A DNA stretch of 64,000 nucleotides, taken from positions 21,269,021 through 21,333,020 of the forward strand of contig OZ026597.1 of assembly GCA_964020085.1 (NCBI GenBank). Reading direction: 5' to 3'. Source of the DNA: Micromussa lordhowensis (lineage: Eukaryota; Cnidaria; Anthozoa; Scleractinia; Lobophylliidae). Both the position numbers and the translations under genes were made by a program. Shown here one piece after another: positions 1 through 10,617 of the stretch; the first letter of the stretch is position 1, and the number at the start of each line of letters is the position of its first letter. Below the pieces are notes generated by a model. The model did no database searches. It saw nothing but the letters and a program-made list of their open reading frames with translations, and was not told the origin of the DNA.

Positions 1-269
1 TACGATTGCCTGCCAGACGTCAGTATTAGTCGCGCGTACAAAGCTGACGCAAGTAACCCTAAGAAGAAAGGAAAACCATTTCAGCACTTGAAAGGCGTTA
101 AATCACTTTGGTACCTGATGCGATAGTTTCAAACTCCGTTCAAACATGTGTTTAAGCCTGGGGCCAATAAAATATGACAGAAAAGGTCGATAAACAACCG
201 ATAAAAGAGCTCTAATTTACTCTTTCTTTCTTGCACGCAAGACATGGCGTCACATTAGCGCGCGCTTAA
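1..269. other. Left edge, no gene seen
   Basis: No convincing exon, RNA gene or repeat was seen in this short edge segment. It ends in a TTAA (266-269) that forms the left flank of the adjacent hairpin element. Confidence 0.4.
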
Positions 270-678
270 GGCGGGGGTACACGTGAATTTAAGTGAAATT
301 TTGGTAAGTTTAAAGAGGTTGAAAGGGAAAAAAGGGTTATGGAACACCACCAGACAGTTCCCCGACCGCACAATGGCACCCCAGGTTGTTGGGCAACTGT
401 TTGGAGTGTGTCTACCAATTTATTAATTTCAAACTCTATTTTAAAACAACAACAAATCTTCAAAATTTCCTATTTCCATCAATTTTACTAATCCTTTGAG
501 AAAAACTATTTCTCTCCAAATATACCTAAAAATCACCAAAAAATTTCCAAAACAACCCAAAACATAGATATGTGAGATGAGCAGAGAGATTCTTGATTGC
601 TTGAAACGTAAACAATACATTTGCATAAAAAACATAATACCCAGCCAACTGAATACGGCTTTCATGTGTACCCCCGCC
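270..678. mobile_element. TTAA-flanked MITE with inverted ends
   Basis: The left end reads GGCGGGGGTACACGTG and the right end is its near-perfect inverted copy (CATGTGTACCCCCGCC). Both ends are flanked by TTAA (266-269 and 679-682). The 409-bp interior has no transposase. TTAA target duplications are known for piggyBac and Kolobok elements, so this is probably a non-autonomous derivative of one of those. Short open frames inside it are not genes. Confidence 0.7.
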
Positions 679-682
679 TTAA

Positions 683-1043
683 ATAAAGGGCATGCGCAGT
701 TCAATTCCCGGTCAAGGTTATAAAAGCCAGTCTTTGATCGAAGATTGCTCGAAAACCTACCGTAAAACCTATGATGAAATTTTCACACTTGATTTGTTGG
801 GATGAATCGAGGTGAGATCATACGGGTAGATTTTGAGAAAAACGTCATTTAACCTACTAGTGCCCAGTCTCTTCATAGGTACTTGGTCGTTCATTTTGGC
901 CATTCGTTGACATTTAAATTAGCTTAAATTGTTCAAAGATCCCATAAAATGGTAAAAAGACTTAAGCAAACAGTAAATAAAAAAGGAAAACATCTTTTTC
1001 AAAAGAGCTTGAAGTTGGGCTTTTAATTCATCAAACTGTAGTA
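683..1043. other. No gene identified
   Basis: AT-rich sequence upstream of the BACK/PHR exon. The BTB domain expected upstream of BACK in this family was not found here, so it is either further upstream or lost. Confidence 0.35.
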
Positions 1044-1265
1044 AGCCACCTTGAACAAAGAGATCCTAATTAGTGATGTGAAATTTGTTGTTAAAGCGTC
1101 CCGAAATTTTGGACAAAGCGACATCGAGAGAAACAAGGTTGTAATTCCAGCATTCATGGATGTTGTCCTTGAAAGCAAGATATTAACACCAGAGGAAACC
1201 AGTATGATGATGAACTATTTCAGTAGCACTGTGACCTCAGCAGTTGGGTTCCTTCATGATCATAG
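1044..1265 (+). pseudogene. BTBD6-like gene fragment: end of BACK domain
   Basis: The open frame after a possible acceptor (...TAGTAAG, ending near 1043) contains VVLESKILTPEETSMMMNYF and then TSAVGF. This resembles the end of the BACK domain in BTB-BACK-PHR proteins such as BTBD6 and BTBD3, where a 'DILTLKEV..MMKHY...LTSPLPF' stretch leads into the PHR domain. Those proteins are typically substrate adaptors for cullin-3 ubiquitin ligases. A GT follows 'CATAG' at 1266. That donor does not keep frame with the obvious acceptor of the next exon, and about 25 residues expected at the start of the PHR domain are missing. It may be a decaying copy, or an intervening exon was missed. Confidence 0.45.
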
Positions 1266-1349
1266 GTTGGGTCCTCTTTCACTATGCTGTAGATTAATTC
1301 TTGGGTTTTAACTGTTACGAGTACATTGATGCTGAACTTTGCATTGCAG

Positions 1350-1727
1350 ACTGGCTGTCATTTACAGTTGACAAGGACTTAATGTTGCATGGTGCCAGTC
1401 TTCTAGGCAATGATGGTTGCAAATTTTCAGTTACGGTGAAAGTGTCAGTTTTTGCTTCTCCTGAAGATGATGAAGATGACGATGACCATGGTGATCACGA
1501 TGTTGACAGTGATGACGAAATAGTTGTTGCATCCACATATGGTACTTATATTTCTGAGAGGAGAGAGAGTGGACAAGAATTTCATTATGGCTATGATGTT
1601 AAATTTGATGAGCCAGTTGCTGTAGACAAAGATCTTCTGTACTTCATTATTTCAGCCAATCAAATTTCTGAATTCGGAAGTTCCCAGTCATTGCGAGACA
1701 GCCATATAACTTCTACCGACTGTTTAG
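1350..1727 (+). pseudogene. PHR-domain exon of the BTBD6-like gene, 5' of a LINE insertion
   Basis: The exon follows a good acceptor (GCATTGCAG, ending 1349). It contains LSFTVDKDLMLHG, then an acidic Asp/Glu/His-rich insert, then STYGTYISERRESG, YGYDVKFDEPV and DLLYFIISANQ. This order matches the PHR beta-sandwich of BTBD1/2/3/6-type proteins ('SFTVNKDI..HG', 'G.Y.S......YGFDV.FD.PV'). The last 79 bases, with the splice donor, are duplicated at 5013-5091 by the target-site duplication of an inserted LINE. The upstream copy still ends AG|GTAAAG, so splicing across the LINE remains possible. The acidic insert is not typical of PHR domains. No further PHR exon was found downstream, so function is doubtful. 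Confidence 0.5.
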
Positions 1728-1730
1728 GTA
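1649..1730 (+). repeat. Left 82-bp target-site duplication of the LINE
   Basis: Matches 5013-5094 with only three mismatches in 82 bases (GAATTC/GAAGTC, ATATAAC/ATATCAC, ACCGAC/ACTGAC). It carries the last part of the PHR exon and the first bases (GTA) of the following intron. Confidence 0.92.
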
Positions 1731-4700
1731 AAGTCCAATCCCCACGTCCATGTCGTAGGAGGTGGAAACAGGCAAAGTAGGGGATTGCTAGGCGGGGTGA
1801 TGTATGGCGGGAAGTTATCCTTCCCGGGCCGCTACGGTAGCCATGAAGGCCTGCCTGGACCTACCCTGAAACGTGCTGGCTAACGGGGACCCTGGTGAAG
1901 CTGACTGGGCCAATCACCCACCAGTGGATGGAATTGATTACAGAAACGGAAACAGTACTGAGGAGGATCAGCCCGACTCGCGAAGAGACCTCCTCTGTGA
2001 GTAGCATGACACCGCCTGGTGAAACCCTGCCGGGAGCCAGACGGCCGATACCTCTTCTGTCGATAAAGGCCACAACAAGGATAGGGACCTGGAACGTCTG
2101 CACTATGTAAGAGACAAGTAAAGCCGCACAAGTGGCAAACGAAATGCGCCGTTGTGACATCGCGATGCTGGGAATCTGTGAAAGCAAATGGAATGGAGTT
2201 ATTCGCATAACACTAGCAACAGGAGAACAGCTGGTTTACTCTGGACACAATAACGAACAGCACGCACACACAGAGGGAGTGGCTTTTATGATGAGCAAGT
2301 TAGCAGCAAAAGCCTTGATTCAATGGGCCCCTGTGTCGCCTAGCATCATCACCGCACGCTTTAACTCTAAGGGTAGAAAGGTTACCCTCATAAACTGCTA
2401 TGCTCCAACCAACAACACTACTGATGAACTAAAACAGTCTCCAAGGTGTTTAACATCATACACCCCGCGACGCCACATTTAGAATTCTCATGGGGGACCT
2501 AAATGCTAAAATAGGCTCGGACAACACGAGAAGAGAGAGGATCATGGGGCGCCATGGATTAGGCTGCTTAAATGAAAATGGACAGCGATTCGCCGACCTG
2601 TGCGCTGTCAACGATCTAGTTATCGGTGGCAGCATCTTCCCCCACAAAACTATACACAAAGCCACCTGGATCTTCCCTGATGGTAGATCATCTAACCAAA
2701 TGGACCATATTGCAATTGGCAGAAAGTGGAGGAGGAGCCTTATAGATGTGAGAGTCAAAAGAGAGGCCGATGTTGCCTCTGACCACCATCTTCTGCTTGG
2801 GATAATAAAAGTGAAACTAAGGGCCAGCCAAGACCGCACATGTACGCCACACTACAAATACAACACCCAAAACTTGAAGAGCAAAGAGACAGCAGAAACA
2901 TTTAGCTGCTCAGTAAAGAATAGGTACTCAGCCCTTGAATTTGTGGAGGAAGACGTAGACAGTCACTGGACAGCACTGAAACACACCTGGCAAAAGTCTT
3001 GTGATGAAGTCCTGGGAAAAAGGAGAAAAAGCCAGAAAGAGTGGCTTTCGGCAGAGACATGGAACCTGATCACACAGAGGAAACAGCTGAAAGCTGAAAT
3101 TAACAGTTGTACTGAGCAAGCCAAGAAGAGCAACCTAACTGCGAGGTATTGGCAACTCAATAAGGATGTAAGGAAAAGTGCTAAGAAAGACAAGAAGGCA
3201 TTCTTCGACACTCTCGCCACAGAAGCAGAAAGTGCAGCAGGACAGCGAAATATGAAAAGGCTATACGACATCACTAGAACAATGTATGGGAAGAGAAGCA
3301 GACCGCCTGTGCCAGTTAAGAACAAGGACGGTGTTATTATCACCGAAGAACAAGAACAAAGAGCAAGGTGGGTGGAGCATTTCCGAGACATACTGAATAG
3401 ACCACCTCCCACAGAAATGCCAAACATCACCCCTACTGAAGATCGCTTACTCAATGTTACTGTTAACCCACCATCTAAAGCAGAAATTGAGCGAGCGTTG
3501 AAGCAGTTAAAATATGGCAAAGCAGCAGGTCCAGACGGTATCCCCCCTGAAGCTCCCAAAACAGACCCAAAAACTACATCAGCCATGCTACACCCGCATT
3601 TTCTTCAGATCTGGGAGACAGAGAGGGTTCCAACCGAATGGTTATCTTGTCAAGCTGCCTCAAAAAGGGGATCCGGGGTTCTGCAAGAATTGGAGAGGAA
3701 TCATGCTCCTCTCAGTTCCCAGCAAGTTTTTCTGCCGAATTATTCTTGAGAGGTTGAAATATGCATAAGACCGCAAATTGCGTTGTGAGCAGGCAGGGTT
3801 TAGGAAAGACAAATCTCGCACCGTTCATATCGCAGCCCTGAGGATAATAATCGAGCAATCTACAGAATGGTAGACTCCATTATACACGAACTTTATCGAC
3901 TTCGAAAAAGCTTTCAATAGTGTTGTCATCTGGCAACTCATAGGTCACTATGGAGTTCCACCAAAATTTATCAGACTGACCCAGGGGTTATATGAAGTCT
4001 CGTCCTGTCAAGTTATCCGAAACAGGAAGCTGTCAGAGCCATTTGAAATGAACACGGGAGTCAGACAAGGCTGCTTGCTCATTAAGAGAGAGTTAGAGAG
4101 CCAGGGAAAAACAGGTATACAATGGACACTTACAACTCAACTCCATGACCTGGACTTTGCAGATGACATATGTCTTCTATCCCAGAATCTGCAACATATG
4201 CAAATCAAGACCGAGCACCTTGCACTAACGGCAGAGAAAACCGGCCTCAGGATCAGCAAAAAAGACCAAAGTTATGAGAGCTAACAGCAAACGGCTGGAG
4301 AAGATCAAGCTGAGAGATGAAGAATTGGAGGATGTTCGTATTTTTACCTATTTAGCGAGCGTCGTGACATCAGACGGAGGTGCGGATGAGGATGTAAAGA
4401 GCAGGATAGGCAAAGCAAGGCAGGCCTTAAACACCCTAAGACCAGTGTGGAACTCAACATCAATATCCACCAAAACCAAGCTGCGAATCTTTACTACCAA
4501 TGTGAAGTCAGCAGAGTCAGTCCTCCTATATGGTTCCGAGACCTGGAGAGTCGCAAGATCCATATCCAACAAGCTACAAACCTTCATTAATATATGTCTG
4601 AGAACGATCTTGAAGATATACTGGCCAGAAAAAATCAACAACATGGAACTTTGGGCACGAACAGGGCAAGGATGTGGTCCAGAAGAGATCGCTAGGCGTA

Positions 4701-5012
4701 AATGGAATTGGATCGGCCACACTTTGCGGAAGCCAACATCTGACATACCCAGGCAGGCCCTAGAGTGGAACCTGCAAGGCAAAAGGAAGGTGGGAAGACC
4801 AGTGAAAACCTGGAGGAGGTCAGTGGAAGAGGAGCTCAAACAAGCCAACATCACCTGGAATGCGGCAAAAAGAACTGCCGCAAACAGAGTTCGCTGGCGC
4901 AGTACCGGGGTGTCCGCCCTTTGTTCCACGAGGAACCCAACAGTCTAACTACTAACTACTCTACATGTAGATGCCGGTCTAGATGGGGACATCTAGACTG
5001 CGGTCAACAGCG
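1731..5012 (+). mobile_element. Dead RTE-like non-LTR retrotransposon (LINE)
   Basis: A 3282-bp element lies between 82-bp direct repeats (1649-1730 and 5013-5094). Its broken frames encode an apurinic endonuclease (GTWNVCTM near 2085, ESKWNG, INCYAPTN, MGDLNAKIG at 2490, SDHHLLLG near 2778). They also encode a reverse transcriptase (GPDGIPPEA, then DFEKAFNSV near 3900, GVRQGCLL near 4060, and the catalytic FADD near 4155) and a conserved tail (WIGHTLRKP, GKRKVGRPVKTWRRS). The proteins resemble the 'craniofacial development protein 2-like' endonuclease/RT family related to RTE elements; the clade is provisional. A TAA interrupts the endonuclease at 2108-2110. Frame changes occur near 2440, 3650, 3770 and 4270, and about 20 residues are missing after the GVRQGCLL motif. 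It cannot encode an active enzyme. Confidence 0.9.
4977..4998 (+). repeat. Hairpin near the 3' end of the LINE
   Basis: GTCTAGATG and CATCTAGAC form a perfect 9-bp stem around a GGGA loop, 14 bases before the LINE end. A 3' stem-loop like this may be the site recognised by the element's reverse transcriptase; that role is inferred. Confidence 0.6.
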
Positions 5013-5094
5013 ATTTCAGCCAATCAAATTTCTGAAGTCGGAAGTTCCCAGTCATTGCGAGACAGCCATATCACTTCTACTGACTGTTTAGGTA
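5013..5094 (+). repeat. Right 82-bp target-site duplication of the LINE
   Basis: Right copy of the direct repeat at 1649-1730, 79 of 82 bases identical. The original exon end with donor AG|GTACAC lies here (exon end 5091). If not spliced, the PHR frame reads on to a TAG at 5121-5123. Confidence 0.92.
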
Positions 5095-5123
5095 CACTGT
5101 ATCTTGGAGGATACTCCATATAG

Positions 5124-6173
5124 CAGTGGGCTAAAATGAGAGGGTTTTCCGAAAGAGCTGTCTTTCTCAGCAAGGGCAGAAAAAATTGACTTTAAACTAA
5201 AAGGCTACCACATGAGGGTTACCATGAACTGAGCAGGAAGTCCTTTTTGAACAAGGAATTCCCGCCAAAAAAAACATGCAAGATAGGATATAATTTTTGT
5301 TCTAATTACATGTGAAAGCAGTATCATTTCAGTGAACATTGGTATAGAATTAAGCATTTGTACTGGAACCTACATCCTCTAAGCAGAGCCTCCTGGTATG
5401 AAACTTGAGATAGATTTCCCCATTAGCAGTGGAAACAGGTACAAAAGTACTGCAACTTGTTTGAAAACTTTTGGCAATGACAGCCTCAAAAGTTACATTT
5501 TTTCCCTCAAAATTACCATGTCAAAGTGAATTAGGATCCAAGGATACCGTAAACTCCCGCTTACACATGTAAGCCCTGGGGTAATACACAGCTTTGTATT
5601 AGATGCCTTTGCCTTTAGATGGGCTTATAAACGAAGTGGCTTATATCCGAGTGCCTTTATAACTGGAAAACCGGGAAGGCTTATAACCGGAGATCTTTCT
5701 TTGCTTGCAGGTAGATGGGCCTATAGATGGGGGGGGGGGGGGGGCTCATAAGCAGGGGGGGCTGTATAAGCGGCAATTTACAGCACTGACAAGTTTTTAT
5801 GTATCTTGTGGCTTAAATCAAAGTAATTATTTTTAATATACTTTTGTTATGAATGGCGAGTCTTTTCAGATTTCTTTAAAAACAGGTCAATGGTAACAGT
5901 GAGTTTGTTGCAACTTGGATGTTTCTTTTTTCCTTGCACAAATAGTATCCTGTAAGAAATTATTTTCAGCAATACATGTAAGAAGTCTAAAATAAGGATG
6001 ACAGTGGAATAAGTATGGTCCCCAGAGTAGCAAAAACTGGACAATAAGAAGTTGTTGTATATAGTGCAACGTTAGTCTGTGAAGATCCAAAATGATTTGA
6101 AAAAGATCCTGGCAGCATAGAGTTCCCACGACACAATGCAGGCTTAAGCAATTGGCAATAGGTAAAGTTTGCA
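5124..6173. other. Gene-free stretch with repeats
   Basis: No coding exon identified. 5550-5780 is a degenerate repeat in which units of the type 'GGCTTATAACCGG/CGGCTTATA' recur several times. It includes a run of 16 G (5729-5744) and a run of 7 G (5755-5761). 5850-6170 has open minus-strand frames with no recognisable motif. Confidence 0.4.
5729..5761 (+). repeat. Homopolymer G tracts
   Basis: Sixteen consecutive G (5729-5744), ten bases, then seven G (5755-5761). The tract could form a G-quadruplex and is also prone to assembly length errors. Confidence 0.85.
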
Positions 6174-6458
6174 TACGAGCCTAGTGGCTCATCAGGCCGG
6201 AGCTTATCCCGGTTTCAGTAGCATGAAGCGACTAGGAGTATTTCTACTCCCCCCTGGATGGGATGCTAGTCCATCGCAGGGTTACCCCCAGTACCAAATT
6301 CGCCGGTACCCATTTATACACCTGGTTGGAGAGAGGCACTGTGAGAGTGAAAAGTCTTGCCCAAGAACATAACACAATGTCCCCGGCCAGGGCTCAAACC
6401 CGGAGCGCTCGCTCCGGAGTCGAGCGCACTAATCATGAGGCCACCGCGCCCCCACAAG
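6174..6458 (-). mobile_element. tRNA-derived SINE, family A, copy 1
   Basis: Matches a second copy at 22669-22918 through several long blocks (for example CTGGATGGGATGCTAGTCCA and TTGCCCAAGAACA). Read on the minus strand from 6458, the head is tRNA-like, with an A-box-like TGGCCTCATGATTAG and a B-box-like GGGTTTGAGCCC. RNA polymerase III internal promoters of this kind are typical of SINEs. The small plus-strand open frames over it are accidental. Confidence 0.75.
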
Positions 6459-7298
6459 CAATGTGTAATATGAACCTTCAAATGTCTTTCCAGCTCAGAG
6501 AAAAGTCGGAAGTGTTTTTAGGTGGCCGGTGATGTTTTCTAGCAGTTCACATTTTACTTCACTTTCCAGCACAGTAATTCTAATTAGGATTATTAAAATT
6601 GTAATACATGTAAGTTTATAGATAACACTACAGAAATGATTCAAATTAATGCTCAGTTGTATAGCAGCAACTGGTAAACACTCTTAGTTTTAGCTTAAAG
6701 TGGTTGCAAATCAAAATAAATTTTGATCATTGCATTACCACACAACTTTTGATGAAGTTTTAAGCATTAGTTTGCTTTATTTGATTCCTTTAGCTGTTAA
6801 ATGTATTTCATTGAGTATACATTTTTGGGGGATGATAACAGAATTATCCATTAATATTGTGGAATTTTCTTTTTTTAGCTAACTATGCATTTAACCTTGT
6901 CTTCTAATATTGAAACATTTGTGATCAAATACTGTGCTGTCATGAAATGAGAGATGTCTTATGAGTAGACAATTTGACGATATGCATAAACACGGAAAAA
7001 ACAACAGTAAGCAGTTTAGTGAAAACCCATAGCCATGGTTACCACCTGTCTATCTATATTATCGTACAACACTTTCCCCCATTTCACCTATGCATACCAA
7101 AATAGTTTCCATTTAGTTAATTTTGGGTTAAGAATTACTTCCCTGAAGACAATGAAGGCAATGAAAATAACAGTAGAGCTCTAGCTTATTATTTTTTCTT
7201 GTGTGTCCCCTAATGGTAGAGGGATTATTCCGTTTGCTAGTTCTTTTGATACAGCAATAAAGTTATATTATTTTTTACCTGCTGGTAGTTGTTGTTGT
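6459..7298. other. Probable 3' flank of the minus-strand gene
   Basis: AT-rich DNA between the SINE and the terminal exon of the minus-strand gene. TTTATT near 6777 is AATAAA on the minus strand and could be a polyadenylation signal. No exon was seen. Confidence 0.35.
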
Positions 7299-10200
7299 TC
7301 AGTGTTGCTCCACCCAATGTGTCTGACAGTTTGAATGACCCAAGTCCTTCAAAAATGTCATTGCAATTCCAACACCCTCTCGAATTTCCCAAGGCTTAGC
7401 CTGCAGAAACGTTAGAACAAGTAATTTTAAAAAAATACTCTGTCTTCATTTCCAAGGGTCATCAATAAAGTATGAGTCACTGAAATGATTATAGTTGTTT
7501 CAGAGATCCCATAATTTTTATAAAAAGCCTTGTCTTATCTACGATTGTTTGACAGATGAAAATCTCAACTTAGATTCAGAATTTGGTGGAAACAAGTTCA
7601 TTGCAAATTCGTCCATCCAGTGTATTCAGACACTGTTAGATTTAAAAAAAATTACTTAAATCTTGCACGGCAAGTCGTTTTTTTCTAAGATCAAGATACT
7701 CAGGAAGAGAATTTGTTGGGTGAAACCAACTCCTTTCTAGGTCAGTATTTGCAGCTATCCCCTTTACAAAGTTCAAGATCTATTCGGTGCATGCAATCTT
7801 GGTCAGTCAGTTAGCTGAACTGGCGCTAAACACAAAACGCGCCATTTATTCCTTCATTTATTCCTTCAAGATTGAGGCTTTTTGTCATTTTCTTTCCCCG
7901 CGAATTTAAGAGCAGTCTTTGTTTCACATTTCAAGAAACAAGGTGGAACCGACTCCTCTAGTCCTTCCTGTGCAGGTCAGTTCTTACTCTATCTCTTGTA
8001 AAAAGCTAAGGATCTACAAGGCGCATGCAGACGGTCCAGATCTAGTATGTCCATAGACTTTTTCGTCGAGTGCACGAGAGTCTTCTAGGGAGCTTAAGCA
8101 ACGACGACGACGACGGCGAGGACGACGCCTAGAAAAAAATGAAGTTATATTTTACAAGCGAAAGTCGCGATTGTCTAGGTCTGTTCGGTACGCCAATGGC
8201 TCTGAAAACGTGCTTAAGCTAAATATGCAAAGACGGCGTTCAATTCCAAATGAAAATACGAAAAATTAGCCGTCGTCGTCCACGTTCAGTAGACGACGAA
8301 GAACTTGGTCATTTCACGTTGCTGTTTTGTAGAGGACGGCAAAGAAATGTACAAAGATTGAAAACGCACGTGAACAGCAATTGTTTTGCTCATTAAACCG
8401 TTCTCGTTCTCGTTGCCGTCGTCGTCGTGGTTTGCTTAAGCTCCCTACTAGTGACCGCGAGGGGGACGAAAAAAAAGTAAGTTTTAAATTTTTGTCATTT
8501 CCCAACCCAACCCTCTTGCCATGCTTGCGTTTTAACGCGTTCATCTTCCACGCGGCGAGTTAGCAAAGCTTGCGATCTTGACGAACTCAAGACAAATTAG
8601 ACAAGTCCTGATTCCAAATCAATTTCCTATGCTAAACAATTTTCGATGTATGAACGCTAGTCTTTGCTTCAAAGACCAAGAAACTCAGGAAGAGAATGTG
8701 CGTGGTGGACCAACTCCCTTGTGGGTCAGTACTTACACCAGCTATCTCTTGTACAAAGTTCAAGATCCATTCAGCACATGCAGACAGTCCCATGGCCGAA
8801 AGAGTTCTTCCTCTTCAGTTTTTAGGGAGGACCAGTCTTAATTTGCTTCACAGATCAAGAAACTCAGGAAAAGAATTGGCACGGTTGAACCAACTCCTTT
8901 GTAGGTTAGTTCGAACACCAGCTATCTCATCCTCTAGCCTATTTCCTACAAAGCACGCTGCGGCTTATTTACTGGAATTCACTATTATTTTTAAACGCTC
9001 TCCCGAGGTCTGCATGTTCCCAAAGGTATTTCACACAATAGTTTATGCAAAAATTTGGGGGGACAGACAGAGTGAATTATGGGGAATTGAAAAATAGAGG
9101 ATAAAATTACACTTTTTCAAACTGTAGTTAATATCATGTCAAGCTGGAGGACGTTCCAGAGCAGAGGAAAACCTTTCCACTGATGAGAGAACAGCCCCGC
9201 CCTCCGTCTAAACGGCGTTGATAAAGGTCAAGCGAGTTTTTTGGTATTTCTTTTTTACCTTAGATGATGCAAACTTGTTATTATTTGCTTTTGTTTTGTA
9301 CATTTACACTTGTGAGCCCTCCATTTCTATCATGAAATTAGAATTGGATTTTTTAAGGGCAAATGTTCCAGGAAGATCATTTTCTTGTGAAATCTTTGCG
9401 AAAATTTTATGACGCACCAACTTTTTTTTCGGTAATCGGTAATCTTTTTGTTGATTTACGGAAAATTTAATTGGATAAAAACTTTGTGTAGGAAAATTAC
9501 GGCACAGCTAACAAGGTAACTGATTATATCATGGAAAATTATGTAAGGAAAGGTCGAAAGAATCGTGTTCGTAGGCTGCAGCTAAATTACTTCCTGCAAC
9601 CAAGGCATTATCCCGACCCATAGCAAAAGTTAAATTTTGTTTTTCTTGTTTTACACATTTAAAGATCTAAATACTACGCCTTGACATGAAGAGTGCAACA
9701 GACAAGTCGTCAGAAAATAAACCAGGCTGGTGTGGCTGGAGTTTGCTTGGTGAGGAACAAGATCTCGGCAGCCATACAAATTTCTTCTTTTTTTACTCTC
9801 TCCGTTCTCTGTGCTACTGTCTAATTAACTAATTGGACACCTTAGACAGCGAGGCTTCCACATCATGAAACAGAAATCTTTACAGAAATGATCTTTTCGG
9901 ATCGATGCTAATTAACAAATTAATAATGTACAACAGTTTTATCACGTTCAGTTCTGTTGAAAAACAACAAGAGAAATCTTCATTCCCTTAATTTGCCCGT
10001 GGAAGGGACTGTCCTCTCACCTCCACTCCCCTCGGGAAATCTGTCCTTACTTACCGTTGTCATGAAAAAGTTCTCGACAGACATCTTGACAGCTCCGTTC
10101 ATTCCCCAGGTAATTTGAAGAGCTTCATAAAAGCACTGACGATCCAGAGCTACCATGATGAAAGAAGCAATTTCGTTAGAAAATAATTGAGATTCGAACG

Positions 10201-10617
10201 CCAGAAGATTTTTGCACTACTCTGAAATTGTTAACATTCAGGGTCTTAAGGGTTAGCCTAATTCTGATTAACGTTCATAATTTAGCAACGGATAGTTATA
10301 ACGCTAACTTTCTCTCTCAGTAAATTCACATGTTGTGATAAATATACGTCGAAACAGTTCACACATTGTCCAAAGGTTGCGATGACTGGAGAATGGCATT
10401 CATTGTAATAATTGTAATATTAATTAACTAAGATCAACGGTACACTTTTATAGGGGACGAATTTCATTCCATCAGCATAACAACCAACTTCTTCGATAAA
10501 CGGAACTTTAAGAGACAGCTAAACAGAACGAGTTGAAGTAAGCAAACACTCACCTCGACATACATGATAGTAAAATATGTGCTGGCCACAGGTTTTCCTT
10601 TCCACGTGGAAGTGTCT
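7299..10617 (-). CDS. 3' part of an unrecognised minus-strand gene (three exons)
   Basis: Three minus-strand exons join in one frame: 10554-10617, 10055-10135 and 7299-7400. The first follows CTGCAG and reads DTSTWKGKPV...TIMYVE. The second follows TCGTCAG and reads CFYEALQITWGMNGAVKMSV, then ENFFMTT. The third follows TTTCTGCAG, reads AKPWEIREGVGIAMTFLKDL and ends with TGA at 7299-7301. Donors are GTGAGTG and GTAAGTAAGG, and both internal junctions are in phase 0. The first exon starts with one base finishing a codon, so at least one more exon lies upstream; I could not place it between 10618 and the SUCO start. I do not recognise the protein family, and there is no clear signal peptide or membrane span in the visible 81 residues. 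The large intron (7401-10054) holds a MITE and a degenerate repeat array. The match of splice sites, phase and open frame is the only evidence. Confidence 0.5.
7690..8940 (+). repeat. Dispersed array of four degenerate about 110-bp repeat copies
   Basis: Four related segments start near 7690, 7930, 8674 and 8850. Each begins with a variant of GATCAAGAAACTCAGGA and continues through CCAACTCCTTTGTAGGTCAG, a CAGCTATCTCTTGTACAAAG block and GCATGCAGAC. They are separated by unequal spacers, and the interval between the second and third holds the MITE at 8098-8445. No protein reading is conserved among the copies. The family is unknown. Confidence 0.65.
8098..8445. mobile_element. MITE with GGGAGCTTAAGCA ends
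   Basis: Inverted ends GGGAGCTTAAGCA (8098-8110) and TGCTTAAGCTCCC (8433-8445) are flanked by TA on both sides (8096-8097 and 8446-8447). CGACGACGACGACGG and CCGTCGTCGTCGTGG continue the inverted repeat inwards. It is 348 bp with no coding capacity. A TA duplication fits the Tc1/mariner group, but the superfamily is not proven. Confidence 0.7.
8941..10054. other. Intron sequence, nothing further identified
   Basis: Part of the long intron of the minus-strand gene. A 9684 ATG frame of about 20 codons ends at a GTGAGG, but no partner exon was found, so it is not called. Confidence 0.35.

Noticed and set aside
1861..2208. Minus-strand frames across the LINE 5' part
   Set aside because: They are antisense to the LINE endonuclease and have no motif of their own.
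7279..7400. Extended internal reading of the last exon of the minus-strand gene ending at a GTAAAA donor
   Set aside because: The frame that joins the upstream exons meets TGA at 7299-7301; the frame open to 7279 does not fit the incoming phase.
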